The notes: generated from the letters alone by a model not told the origin. A stretch of DNA of 9,019 bases from Candidatus Gastranaerophilales bacterium (GCA_947630355.1 CANRHJ010000076.1:1-9019); one strand, 5' to 3'. Numbered from the stretch's first letter, positions 1 through 6,275 are shown. Program-made: numbers and translations.

Positions 1-179
1 CATCTGCTGCAATAATGTATATTTTCTTTAGCATTTATTAGTATTTCGGAAAACCGCTGCACCTCATTTAGCGGCATCTTTAATAAATATAATGCCATAC
101 GCTGTGCAGACTTAGGGCCTACTCCGGGAAATTTCTGGAAGAATTCTATTAATTGTGCTAACGGTTTTGTATATTCCAT
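1..179 (-). CDS. recR: Recombination mediator RecR, N-terminal part (cut by window edge)
   Basis: RecR works with RecF and RecO to load RecA on gapped single-stranded DNA. The 59 residues present match the family's N-terminal helix-hairpin-helix region: the start MEYTKPLAQLIEFFQKFPGV is followed by GPKSAQRMALYLL, where the FPGVGPKSAQRMA stretch is the conserved DNA-binding hairpin. The visible part ends with HYCSR, the first Cys of the zinc-finger region, and the two remaining bases (TG) fit a second Cys codon. The TOPRIM domain lies outside the window. The ATG shares its first base with the last base of the ybaB stop codon (TAATG), so translation is probably coupled. The ybaB-recR order is the standard bacterial arrangement. 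Identification is by sequence recognition and context. Confidence 0.93.
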   Translation of the reverse strand, partial: MEYTKPLAQLIEFFQKFPGVGPKSAQRMALYLLKMPLNEVQRFSEILINAKENIHYCSR

Positions 180-514
180 TAGAACAATCCGGGAATGTTT
201 ATGCCTGGGGGTATTATTCCCTTCATTTTATCGTTCATTCTCTTTGTAGCTTCATCCGAACATTTCTTTAATGCGGTTGTAACTAAATCTTCAATCATTT
301 CTATTGTTTCATCATCAACACTATCCGGATTTTCAGGATTAATTGCACTTTTTGCTATTTTTATTGACTTAAACTTGCATTGTCCGTCAAAAACTACCGT
401 TACGGCACCGTTGCCGGAGTCTGCGGTAATTTCCGTATTCTTTAAATCATTTTGTGCGTTTTCTAATCTCTCTTTTACAACTTTTGCCTGTTGAAGCATA
501 CTTGCTATATTCAT
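179..514 (-). CDS. ybaB: YbaB/EbfC family nucleoid-associated protein
   Basis: This is a small dimeric DNA-binding protein that coats the nucleoid. The 111 residues have the family layout: an N-terminal helix (MNIASMLQQAKVVKERLENA), a central beta sheet around GNGAVTVVFDGQCKFKSIKI, and a C-terminal helix (ETIEMIEDLVTTALKKCSDE) ending in a Pro/Gly-rich tail (IPPGINIPGLF). I chose ATG 514 over an in-frame ATG at 526 because GGAG lies 6 nt before it, while the upstream ATG has no spaced Shine-Dalgarno sequence. The extra four residues (MEYK) are not typical of the family. The stop codon overlaps the recR start by one base. A good promoter just upstream (547-575) suggests ybaB-recR can be transcribed apart from the small gene before it. 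Confidence 0.93.
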   Translation of the reverse strand: MNIASMLQQAKVVKERLENAQNDLKNTEITADSGNGAVTVVFDGQCKFKSIKIAKSAINPENPDSVDDETIEMIEDLVTTALKKCSDEATKRMNDKMKGIIPPGINIPGLF

Positions 515-546
515 TTTGTACTCCATATCTCTTAATCTGCTTTATT

Positions 547-575
547 ATTATAATTCAACCTTTCTAACTTAGCAA
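547..575 (-). promoter_or_regulatory. Promoter for ybaB-recR
   Basis: On the minus strand TTGCTA (575-570) and TATAAT (552-547) are separated by exactly 17 bp. The -10 is perfect and the -35 matches TTGACA at 4 of 6 positions. Transcription would start near 540, giving a leader of about 26 nt that contains the GGAG Shine-Dalgarno of ybaB. The element begins directly after the stop codon of the 57-aa gene. Confidence 0.6.
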
Positions 576-578
576 GTA

Positions 579-752
579 TTATTCCATCAGTTCCGATAAT
601 CTGATTTCTCTGTTACGTTTCGGCTTGCTTTTCTTTTTGGGCTTTTCTTTTGTCTCTTCTTCCTGATATTCAAATGCACATAATCCTACAGGCATATTAT
701 TTGTTGTTTCCAACATTAGTATTTCTTTAATAAAATTTACTATTTCGTTCAT
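579..752 (-). CDS. Unidentified 57-aa protein with lysine-rich tail
   Basis: I do not recognise this protein. It starts with a short amphipathic helix (MNEIVNFIKEILMLE), has a small middle part with one Cys (NMPVGLCAFEY), an acidic run (QEEETKE), a strongly basic stretch (KPKKKSKPKRNR) and a short acidic end (EIRLSELME). The basic stretch could bind nucleic acid, but that is speculation. ATG 752 is chosen because AGAGG lies 5 nt upstream. The reading frame is open back to a GTG at 767, which has no spaced Shine-Dalgarno. It lies upstream of ybaB-recR on the same strand, so it may be co-transcribed with them. In the same frame, 18 nt upstream, a 10-codon ORF with a perfect Shine-Dalgarno ends in TAA. 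Confidence 0.6.
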   Translation of the reverse strand: MNEIVNFIKEILMLETTNNMPVGLCAFEYQEEETKEKPKKKSKPKRNREIRLSELME

Positions 753-770
753 ATTTACCTCTCTCACTTT

Positions 771-803
771 TTATATTTTTAATTTAATTCTTTTTTTGTT
801 CAT
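771..803 (-). CDS. 10-codon leader ORF (MNKKRIKLKI) or nonsense-separated N-terminus
   Basis: ATG 803 is preceded by a perfect GGAGG (814-810) with 6-nt spacing, the strongest ribosome-binding site in this part of the window. The ORF encodes MNKKRIKLKI and stops at TAA 773-771. It is in frame with the 57-aa gene: if the TAA were a sense codon, one 74-codon gene would result. It could be a translated leader peptide coupling ribosomes to the next start 18 nt downstream, or the N-terminus of a gene broken by a nonsense mutation. No clear minus-strand promoter is visible upstream. What is seen is the ORF and its site; translation is inferred. Confidence 0.35.
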   Translation of the reverse strand: MNKKRIKLKI

Positions 804-819
804 TTTTAACCTCCACTTA

Positions 820-828
820 TGCTATATT
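820..828 (+). promoter_or_regulatory. Extended -10 promoter, predicted leaderless start of the HEAT gene
   Basis: TGCTATATT is an extended -10 (TG-n-TATATT). The last T of the hexamer is 7 nt before ATG 836, so transcription should start on or next to the start codon. No Shine-Dalgarno precedes this ATG, which agrees with a leaderless mRNA. No properly spaced -35 is seen, as is common for extended -10 promoters. Confidence 0.5.
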
Positions 829-835
829 TATTTCT

Positions 836-1555
836 ATGGAAAATTTTCTCGAAGTTAACTATGAAAATAATATAAAATCTTTAAATTCAGCTTTTGATTA
901 TTGCAATCAATCTTTTACTCATGATGAAATTATTTCCGTACTCTCATCAGACGATGACTTAAAAAAACAATTATGTATACTAAATCTGGATTGTGTGCTT
1001 AATCAAAATGAAGCTGATATTTTGGTTTATAATTTGACACGACATTCAGGTCCCATAAGAGAATCCGCTTCATATAAAATTCTTGATTTAATCTCAAACC
1101 CTTCTTTTACTCATTTTTTTCAATCAAAAGCCATTATTGATACTTTTGTTAACTCTGTTTCCGATATTAATCCTTCAGTATCCAGAAATGCCGTTAATAT
1201 TATCAAATATGTCAATGATTTTGATTATATATATTCTGATTTAATTAATAATATAAATGCCATTCTTGACAAACAAGATGAAGATTTAAAACAAAAATCA
1301 TATTTAAAAAATAAAAAAAATTTTGCTTTGTATTGGAATCTTGAGGCAATAATCAGTATTTCGGATAAACTGACACCAAAAAATGAATTATATGAAATTC
1401 TTGCAAAAACGGCATTATCAAACGACTATACCATAAGGGAAAAAACAGCTAAAGCCGCTTTTATTTTTTCCGTTAAAAACAATTTATTTCTTCAAATTTT
1501 AGATTTATTAAAAGACGACTTAAATATTTATGTAAAAAATTATGTTATGGTATAA
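836..1555 (+). CDS. HEAT-repeat protein of unknown role
   Basis: This 239-aa, all-helical cytoplasmic protein has no signal peptide and no membrane segment. Several segments look like HEAT units, with a D/S-x-x-(I/V)-R-x-x-A core at the turn between helices: SGPIRESASYKILDLI (71-86), INPSVSRNAVNIIKYV (111-126), NDYTIREKTAKAAFIFS (196-212), and a last partial unit, LNIYVKNYVMV, at the C-terminus. HEAT proteins act mainly as protein-binding scaffolds. Cyanobacteria and relatives carry many, including PBS-lyase types, but the partner here cannot be told. The gene appears leaderless. The last repeat is cut after its first helix, and the stop codon lies inside the extended -10 of the downstream ABC gene. 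The family assignment is moderate and the function unknown. Confidence 0.72.
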   Translation: MENFLEVNYENNIKSLNSAFDYCNQSFTHDEIISVLSSDDDLKKQLCILNLDCVLNQNEADILVYNLTRHSGPIRESASYKILDLISNPSFTHFFQSKAIIDTFVNSVSDINPSVSRNAVNIIKYVNDFDYIYSDLINNINAILDKQDEDLKQKSYLKNKKNFALYWNLEAIISISDKLTPKNELYEILAKTALSNDYTIREKTAKAAFIFSVKNNLFLQILDLLKDDLNIYVKNYVMV

Positions 1556-1556
1556 T
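1548..1556 (+). promoter_or_regulatory. Extended -10 promoter for the ABC transporter gene
   Basis: TGGTATAAT is a perfect extended -10 (TG-n-TATAAT). It spans the stop codon of the HEAT gene (TAA 1553-1555). Transcription should start near 1563, leaving a leader of about 19 nt that holds the AAGGG Shine-Dalgarno (1570-1574). The -35 region (TTATGT at 17-bp spacing) is poor. Confidence 0.5.
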
Positions 1557-1581
1557 AATTAAGTTAATTAAGGGATTGATT

Positions 1582-3393
1582 ATGTTTATAAGTCGTTTCC
1601 GGAGATTTTTGAAATATTTCGGTCAAGGTTATGAAATAAAACTGTTTTATATGCTTTTCATGGCTTTTATGAGCAGTCTATTGGAATTTTTAAGTATTGT
1701 TCTTGTTTTCCCTTTTATTATGATAATGGTTAACCCTCTGCGGGTTGTTAACAATCCCGTTGCCGATTATTTCGGCAAGCTTTTCGGTATCGAAAATGTT
1801 AACAGTATGATTTTGTTTATCGGTTCCTTAATTGCTGGTGTAATTATCATTAAAAATATATACAGTATTTTGATTACATACTGGCAGAATAAAATTATCG
1901 GCCAGTGGGGTTTGGATATTAAGCAAAAACTGTTAAAACTTATTCTGTATGCACCTTATGAGGCTGATTTAATAAGGGGTAAAAATGATATTGTTGACAA
2001 AATGACTAAAGATGTTGATGATGTTATGCAGTTTTATATCTTTAAAATTATAGGCTTTATCTCTAATACGGTTGTTATAGTTCTTATTTTCTCAATATTG
2101 GTATTTTTACTTCCTTTGTTCACTTTTATTGCAATAATGTTTTTCGTAATAACGGGTACATTCCAAAGTGAAATATTCAGAAAATGGTCAGAATATCTTG
2201 CGGTTAAAAAAATAAAGCTTACATCGGGGCCCTATCAATCCGTTATGAGCAGTTTTCGATTTATGAAGGATATTAAAGTCAACGGCTGTCAGGAATTTTT
2301 CTTTAATTTTTTTAAAAACATATCTTTAAAAATGATTCCTTATGATGAAAAATTATCACTTATACCTTTAATTCCGCAATATATTATTGAAATAATTTTT
2401 ATAATTACCATGACAATATTGTGTTTGGGTGTGCTTGCGAAATACGGCGAAAATCCTTCAAATATTTTGATTTCTTTTGGTGTTGTTGCAATTACGATAT
2501 ATAGAGCAGTGCCTCAAATATATAAAAATCAAATCTATCTGAATTATATAAATATTAATACGGCAAAAACCGAAGAATTATTTGCCCTGTATGATAAATA
2601 CCGCGGATATGAATATCCCGAAAATTTAAATGACAATAATAAAATTACCTTTGAAAAGAATATAAACATAAAAAATCTTTCATATTCTTATGATAAGAAA
2701 AATAACGTGCTTGAAGATATAAATTTGGATATTAAAAAGGGTGAATTTATAGGAATAGTGGGATTATCAGGCGCAGGTAAATCAACATTGGTTGATTGTC
2801 TGCTCGGATTATTAGATTATAACGGAATGATTTGTGTTGATGATGTGGTATTAAATACTGATAATATAAGAACTTTCAGGAATATAATAGGTTATGTTCC
2901 GCAAAAAATAAGCACAATTGAAGGTGATATATATACAAATATAGCGTGGGGAATTGAGAGAAAAGATATAGATAAAGAAAAAGCAGATAACATATTAAAA
3001 ATTACGCAGTTATATGACCAATTAAAACAAACGGAAAACGGATTTGGAATAGAATTAAAACAAGACGGAACAGGTTTATCCGGCGGTCAAATGCAGAGAA
3101 TAGGGATTGCAAGAGCTTTGTATCGCAATCCTGAAATAATTATCCTTGATGAGGCTACTTCTAATCTGGATGTTAAAATAGAAAATAAATTAACTGAAGT
3201 TATATCTCAAATTAAGGGTAAAAAAACAATAATAGCAATAGCTCACAGACTTTCCACTTTGGTTAATTGCGACAGAATTGCCTATCTGAAAGACGGTAAA
3301 CTCGTAGATGCGGGTACTTTCCAAGAATTAACCGATAAATATAAAGACTTTGAAGAGATTATAAAATTATCGCGTATTAAATTTGATGACTAA
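1582..3393 (+). CDS. ABC half-transporter, exporter fold (MsbA/PglK-like lipid or glycan flippase)
   Basis: This 603-aa protein carries membrane and ATPase domains in one chain and should work as a homodimer in the inner membrane. Hydrophobic segments lie at about 21-50, 75-100, 151-174, 175-193, 262-285 and 295-311, which makes six helices. The nucleotide-binding domain has an A-loop Tyr (368 or 370), Walker A GLSGAGKST (394-402), Q-loop Gln 441, signature LSGGQ (499-503), Walker B IIILDE (519-524, Asp 523, Glu 524) and H-loop His 555, so it looks fully active. The first helix (SSLLEFLSIVLVFPFIMIM) recalls PglK, which flips lipid-linked oligosaccharide. The substrate is inferred only, because no glycosyltransferase is next to it. 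ATG 1582 is chosen over TTG 1576 because AAGGG ends 7 nt before it. The stop overlaps that of rqcP on the other strand (CTAA). Confidence 0.88.
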   Translation: MFISRFRRFLKYFGQGYEIKLFYMLFMAFMSSLLEFLSIVLVFPFIMIMVNPLRVVNNPVADYFGKLFGIENVNSMILFIGSLIAGVIIIKNIYSILITYWQNKIIGQWGLDIKQKLLKLILYAPYEADLIRGKNDIVDKMTKDVDDVMQFYIFKIIGFISNTVVIVLIFSILVFLLPLFTFIAIMFFVITGTFQSEIFRKWSEYLAVKKIKLTSGPYQSVMSSFRFMKDIKVNGCQEFFFNFFKNISLKMIPYDEKLSLIPLIPQYIIEIIFIITMTILCLGVLAKYGENPSNILISFGVVAITIYRAVPQIYKNQIYLNYININTAKTEELFALYDKYRGYEYPENLNDNNKITFEKNINIKNLSYSYDKKNNVLEDINLDIKKGEFIGIVGLSGAGKSTLVDCLLGLLDYNGMICVDDVVLNTDNIRTFRNIIGYVPQKISTIEGDIYTNIAWGIERKDIDKEKADNILKITQLYDQLKQTENGFGIELKQDGTGLSGGQMQRIGIARALYRNPEIIILDEATSNLDVKIENKLTEVISQIKGKKTIIAIAHRLSTLVNCDRIAYLKDGKLVDAGTFQELTDKYKDFEEIIKLSRIKFDD

Positions 3394-3632
3394 ATCTGCT
3401 CGTACAATGTCGAAGCTTCCTGAACAGATATGTTATTTACGGGTATTTTAATAACCCTTACTTTGATTTCATTCTGTGCCTGAACAATCGTAATAATGTC
3501 ACCTTCTTTGAGTTGTTTTGCAGGTTTTGCTAAATTCCCGTTAACATAAATTCTACCCTGTTCGGAAACTTTATTAGCGACGGTTCTGCGTTTTATAAGT
3601 CTTGATACTTTTAAAAATTTATCTAATCTCAT
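3390..3632 (-). CDS. rqcP: RqcP-like S4-domain RNA-binding protein (YabO/Hsp15 family)
   Basis: RqcP binds the obstructed 50S subunit and helps RqcH add alanine tails to stalled nascent chains. The 80-aa product starts MRLDKFLKVSRLIKRRT, nearly the same as B. subtilis RqcP (YabO). It goes on with the S4 turn (EQGRIYVNGNLAKPAKQLKEGD, 24-45) and a short beta tail. The family name is secure; the exact quality-control role is inferred from that likeness, since no rqcH is in the window. ATG 3632 gives the conserved start. An in-frame ATG at 3647 would add MYNIY but overlaps the -10 box and lacks a Shine-Dalgarno. TATAAT lies 6 nt before ATG 3632, so the mRNA is predicted to be leaderless. It converges on the ABC gene with a 4-bp overlap of stops. 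Confidence 0.9.
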   Translation of the reverse strand: MRLDKFLKVSRLIKRRTVANKVSEQGRIYVNGNLAKPAKQLKEGDIITIVQAQNEIKVRVIKIPVNNISVQEASTLYEQI

Positions 3633-3638
3633 ATAAAT

Positions 3639-3644
3639 ATTATA
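3639..3644 (-). promoter_or_regulatory. -10 box for rqcP, predicted leaderless start
   Basis: A perfect TATAAT (3644-3639) is followed by 6 nt and then ATG 3632, so transcription should begin at about the A of the start codon. The usual -35 position falls inside the terminator hairpin of the fibre gene and holds only a weak match. The promoter therefore directly abuts, and partly uses, the upstream terminator. Confidence 0.5.
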
Positions 3645-3647
3645 CAT

Positions 3648-3678
3648 AAAAAATCCCGCCTGAATTAAGCGGGATTTT
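3648..3678 (-). terminator. Rho-independent terminator of the fibre gene
   Basis: A perfect stem (AAATCCCGC, 3651-3659, with GCGGGATTT, 3669-3677) encloses a 9-nt loop. On the minus strand it is followed by six T (3653-3648), 11-40 nt after the fibre gene's stop. On the plus strand the tail TTTTGTT is weaker, but it could also stop read-through from the ABC gene, which has no closer terminator. Confidence 0.82.
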
Positions 3679-3688
3679 GTTATGAATT

Positions 3689-5908
3689 TTATTTGGCGGA
3701 TTTTTCCAGCTTTGAAAGCCGTTTTTCAAACTCCGCATTTTGCTTCATTAATTGCGCATTTTGTTTTTCGAGTTCAGTTATTCGTTTATCAAGGCCGGTA
3801 ACTTTTGCCGTTAAATCCTGTATCTTTGCGGTTAACTCTTTTATTGCATTAACCATCGCATAGAATATTTCTTCCGTTGTTATTTTTAAATATCCTTCAT
3901 TATCCTTAATAACGGAATTCGGGAACACCTTTTGAAGCTGCTGCGCTATAATTCCGACATGCGTTTTCTTCTCTTTATCGTTCTTATAAGTATAATCCTT
4001 AACTTCAAGCATATTTATTTCTTTAAGACCTGAAGTATTATCACCCTTAATATCCTTTAATCTGGCATCAGAATATTGTCCGGTAGCTTGTTTCAAGGCA
4101 TTAAATTCTTTCCATAAGTCTCTTATTCCCTGAGCCACTAATCCGTTACTATACTCCAATCCTTTTATTTCTATATCGTTTTGGGGATAATTGTGGAATG
4201 TAATATTTTTACTCTTTATATTTAGTGAACCGGTTGAGTTTATGCTTACGTCTTTGTCTGAATCAATGCTGATATTGTCTTTCATTTTTATTTTTAATTC
4301 GCCGAAATTCGACATTTGAAGGTGAGAATCAGAATTTATTTCTTTTAATGAAAATGCAAGATTTTCGCTATTGTCAAAATTGTACAGAGTTACGGATGCA
4401 TTACTGTTGTTATTAACAATAAATTTGTCATTAAGACTGATATTGGTACTATCCATAACAGAACCTGTTCCGCTGTTTGTATTATCAGCTAAAGCATATA
4501 ACTGTACTGTTTTTCCGCTTGTATTATCCTCAAAATTTATTTTAAATATATCATTAAATATTACATTTCTACTCTGATCAAATTTATCGTGGAAATTAAA
4601 TGCAACATCTCCGTTTTTATTACCTGACAATGTTAAAATTGAAGGAGATAAATCACCCGTGTTTTTGTTTCCGAGCAAGAAGTCAAATTTGGTATCTTTC
4701 TTGGAAGGGGTACCTGAATCATCTGTTGGTTCGCTTTCTATATCAATGTTAAATATGGGATCAATTTGAGAATCGGCTGTTTTTATTTGGAAATTTTCCA
4801 CATTAAATATCAAATCCTTTTTACCGGTGATGGTTTTTACTTTACTGGTGTGACCATACATTAAAGGAACCGTTAATTCATCATAACCCAAGTAGAAGGC
4901 ATTATTGTCGTTTAGGGGATTGGATATGCCGTCAGAGGTAAATTTTACGTCCTTAGAAATAAATCCGGCATTATATCCGATACAGATATTGTTATTTCCT
5001 GTATTTTGACTGCAAGCATTTGCCCCGATAGCGGTATTAAAGTTACCTTCAATGTTGGCACCTAAAGCATTTTTACCAATAGCAGTGTTCTCAGAACCAA
5101 TCGTATTTTGGTATAAAGAATATGTACCCACACCTGTATTCCCTCCGGGTTGTATTTCATCTTCTCCCGACAGAACGTTGTGATCAGGATTGGTTGAGTT
5201 TAAAGCTTTATAACCAATTGCCGTATTATAACTGCTGTTTCTGTTAAATGTTAATGCTTCCTCACCTAATGCCGTGTTATATTGTCCTGCTTCGTTTTTA
5301 AATAAAGCATAATGACCGATAGCCGTATTATATCCTAAGTGTAAATCCGACCCGCTTGACATTGTATATGAATCCAGAGAAATTAAATTTTGAAGTGTTC
5401 CTATACCAAAAGCTAAGTTATGTCTGTCTGTGGCAATTCTTCCGCCGTATGTTATTTGGTTTTTCGTATCTCCTTCTAAGTTATAAAATGAAATATGGGA
5501 ATTTATAAAATTATCTGTCTTGTTATCTTTTACAAATGTTCTTTTTAGCAATATCAATTTATCGCCGTCAAGGGAAAATTTTGTATGTGAAATGTCATCT
5601 TTGGGGTATTCACTTACGATTGAAGGGAAGAAATTTTTAAGATAATCCGCATTTGTTGTAGCGGTACCGGCTGATTTATCATTATTTTTAAAAGGTATTT
5701 CGGAAGCGCCTATTATTGCGGTTTGATTTGCACCGACTCCGAAATATGCGCAGTTATTTGTTTTTGTCCAACGCCATATAAACTCATTACTTTTTGCAGA
5801 CTTTCTGGTTATTGTCGGTATTGCCGCAGATAAAACAATACTGATAATTAAAAGTGATATTAATAATTCTGCAAGAGAAAATCCTCGTAGTTCTTTATTT
5901 TTCATCAT
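3689..5908 (-). CDS. Prepilin-anchored fibre with NTAIG repeats and S74 intramolecular chaperone
   Basis: The 739-aa product begins with a type IV prepilin leader: KELRG|FSLAE with Gly 9 as the peptidase site, Phe 10 as the new N-terminus and Glu 14 as the +5 Glu, followed by a hydrophobic helix (about 10-33). Residues 194-311 carry seven NTAIG-type motifs, mostly 17 residues apart, like beta-roll head repeats. Residues 320-590 are Asn/Ser/Asp-rich and look like beta-rich shaft. From 613 the S74 (endosialidase-type chaperone) domain starts with SDARLK; Ser 613 and Lys 618 match the Ser-Lys cleavage dyad. It continues with THVGIIAQQLQKVFPNSV and ends in a heptad coil (692-734). By family knowledge, S74 trimerises a fibre and then cuts itself off, leaving residues 10-612. 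A trimeric surface fibre anchored by a pilin helix is therefore inferred. ATG 5908 or 5905 both follow GGGA. Confidence 0.85.
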   Translation of the reverse strand: MMKNKELRGFSLAELLISLLIISIVLSAAIPTITRKSAKSNEFIWRWTKTNNCAYFGVGANQTAIIGASEIPFKNNDKSAGTATTNADYLKNFFPSIVSEYPKDDISHTKFSLDGDKLILLKRTFVKDNKTDNFINSHISFYNLEGDTKNQITYGGRIATDRHNLAFGIGTLQNLISLDSYTMSSGSDLHLGYNTAIGHYALFKNEAGQYNTALGEEALTFNRNSSYNTAIGYKALNSTNPDHNVLSGEDEIQPGGNTGVGTYSLYQNTIGSENTAIGKNALGANIEGNFNTAIGANACSQNTGNNNICIGYNAGFISKDVKFTSDGISNPLNDNNAFYLGYDELTVPLMYGHTSKVKTITGKKDLIFNVENFQIKTADSQIDPIFNIDIESEPTDDSGTPSKKDTKFDFLLGNKNTGDLSPSILTLSGNKNGDVAFNFHDKFDQSRNVIFNDIFKINFEDNTSGKTVQLYALADNTNSGTGSVMDSTNISLNDKFIVNNNSNASVTLYNFDNSENLAFSLKEINSDSHLQMSNFGELKIKMKDNISIDSDKDVSINSTGSLNIKSKNITFHNYPQNDIEIKGLEYSNGLVAQGIRDLWKEFNALKQATGQYSDARLKDIKGDNTSGLKEINMLEVKDYTYKNDKEKKTHVGIIAQQLQKVFPNSVIKDNEGYLKITTEEIFYAMVNAIKELTAKIQDLTAKVTGLDKRITELEKQNAQLMKQNAEFEKRLSKLEKSAK
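4976..5329 (-). repeat. 17-residue NTAIG protein repeats inside the fibre gene
   Basis: The motifs are NTAIG 194, NTALG 211, NTAIG 228, NTGVG 257, NTAIG 274, NTAIG 291 and NICIG 307. The steps are 17, 17, 29, 17, 17 and 16 residues. The 29-residue step has a 12-residue insert rich in Asn, Pro and acidic residues (about 237-256). Each unit continues with a short x-x-A-(L/C) element. The pattern resembles YadA-type beta-roll heads, where each repeat adds one coil. Confidence 0.75.
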
Positions 5909-6233
5909 TTGTTTCCCATTTCTTATAATTAAATTTTATATCTTTTATTTCTATTCCCGTTTTTACAGTTTTTTTATTCATAAGTTCAATTAATTTTTCT
6001 TTTTCATAATATAATTCGTTTGCCGCATAAGAGTCCGAACACACTATTTTTAATATGTTATTTGATGACAAGCCTTCTACTTTAGAATATGCGGAAATTT
6101 TATCTCCGACAATTTCTTTCCAAATTACTTCCAGCATTTTAGTATTATCGGCATCAAATTTGTCGGACCTTAAATCCATATCTTCAAATATATCTTTCAA
6201 TAATTCAAAGTTAGAATATTTTATTTTCTGCAT
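5895..6233 (-). CDS. dciA: DciA-like helicase loader (DUF721)
   Basis: DUF721/DciA is the common ancestral bacterial loader of the DnaB helicase. The 112-aa product shows the family pattern: Trp 38 in IWKEIVGDKISAYSKVEGL (37-55), a beta strand ILKIVCSDSYAANELYYEKE with the conserved EL (73-74), and IEIKDIKF (95-101) near the end. It has the single-domain length typical of short DUF721 proteins. No Shine-Dalgarno precedes ATG 6233. A strong promoter instead places transcription at the start codon, so a leaderless mRNA is likely. Its 3' end overlaps the fibre gene by 14 bp, so the two are co-transcribed and probably coupled. The family call is good; the specific DciA role is inferred. Confidence 0.82.
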   Translation of the reverse strand: MQKIKYSNFELLKDIFEDMDLRSDKFDADNTKMLEVIWKEIVGDKISAYSKVEGLSSNNILKIVCSDSYAANELYYEKEKLIELMNKKTVKTGIEIKDIKFNYKKWETNDEK

Positions 6234-6240
6234 AATTTAT

Positions 6241-6269
6241 ATTATAAAGTTTTTTAACAGATTTGTTAA
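6241..6269 (-). promoter_or_regulatory. Strong promoter for the dciA-fibre operon, with an inverted repeat over the -35
   Basis: TTAACA (6269-6264), exactly 17 bp, then TATAAT (6246-6241): 5 of 6 and 6 of 6 matches to consensus, the best promoter in the window. The -10 ends 7 nt before ATG 6233. The -35 is one arm of a perfect inverted repeat (TTAACA-AATC-TGTTAA, 6269-6254), which might be a repressor site. No T-run follows, so it is not a terminator for the kinase gene before it. Confidence 0.75.
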
Positions 6270-6275
6270 GTAGTA

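Noticed and set aside
195..494. 99-codon rightward open frame opposite ybaB
   Set aside because: It is the antisense shadow of a well-supported ybaB gene, with no Shine-Dalgarno site or recognisable domain.
820..826. Minus-strand -10 (TATAGC) for the 10-codon mini-ORF
   Set aside because: Only 4 of 6 matches and no -35 at proper spacing; too weak to list as a feature.
4371..4577. 68-codon rightward frame inside the fibre gene with hydrophobic residues
   Set aside because: Antisense of the Asn/Ser-rich shaft; the hydrophobicity comes from reading AAT/AAA-rich DNA backwards.
4976..5329. Repeats in the fibre gene as a CRISPR array
   Set aside because: The periodicity is at protein level (51 nt) with diverged DNA, inside an open frame; there are no identical direct repeats with unique spacers.
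3689..5908. Fibre gene as part of a prophage because of its S74 domain
   Set aside because: No other phage gene, integrase or attachment site is nearby, and the prepilin leader points to a cell-envelope protein.
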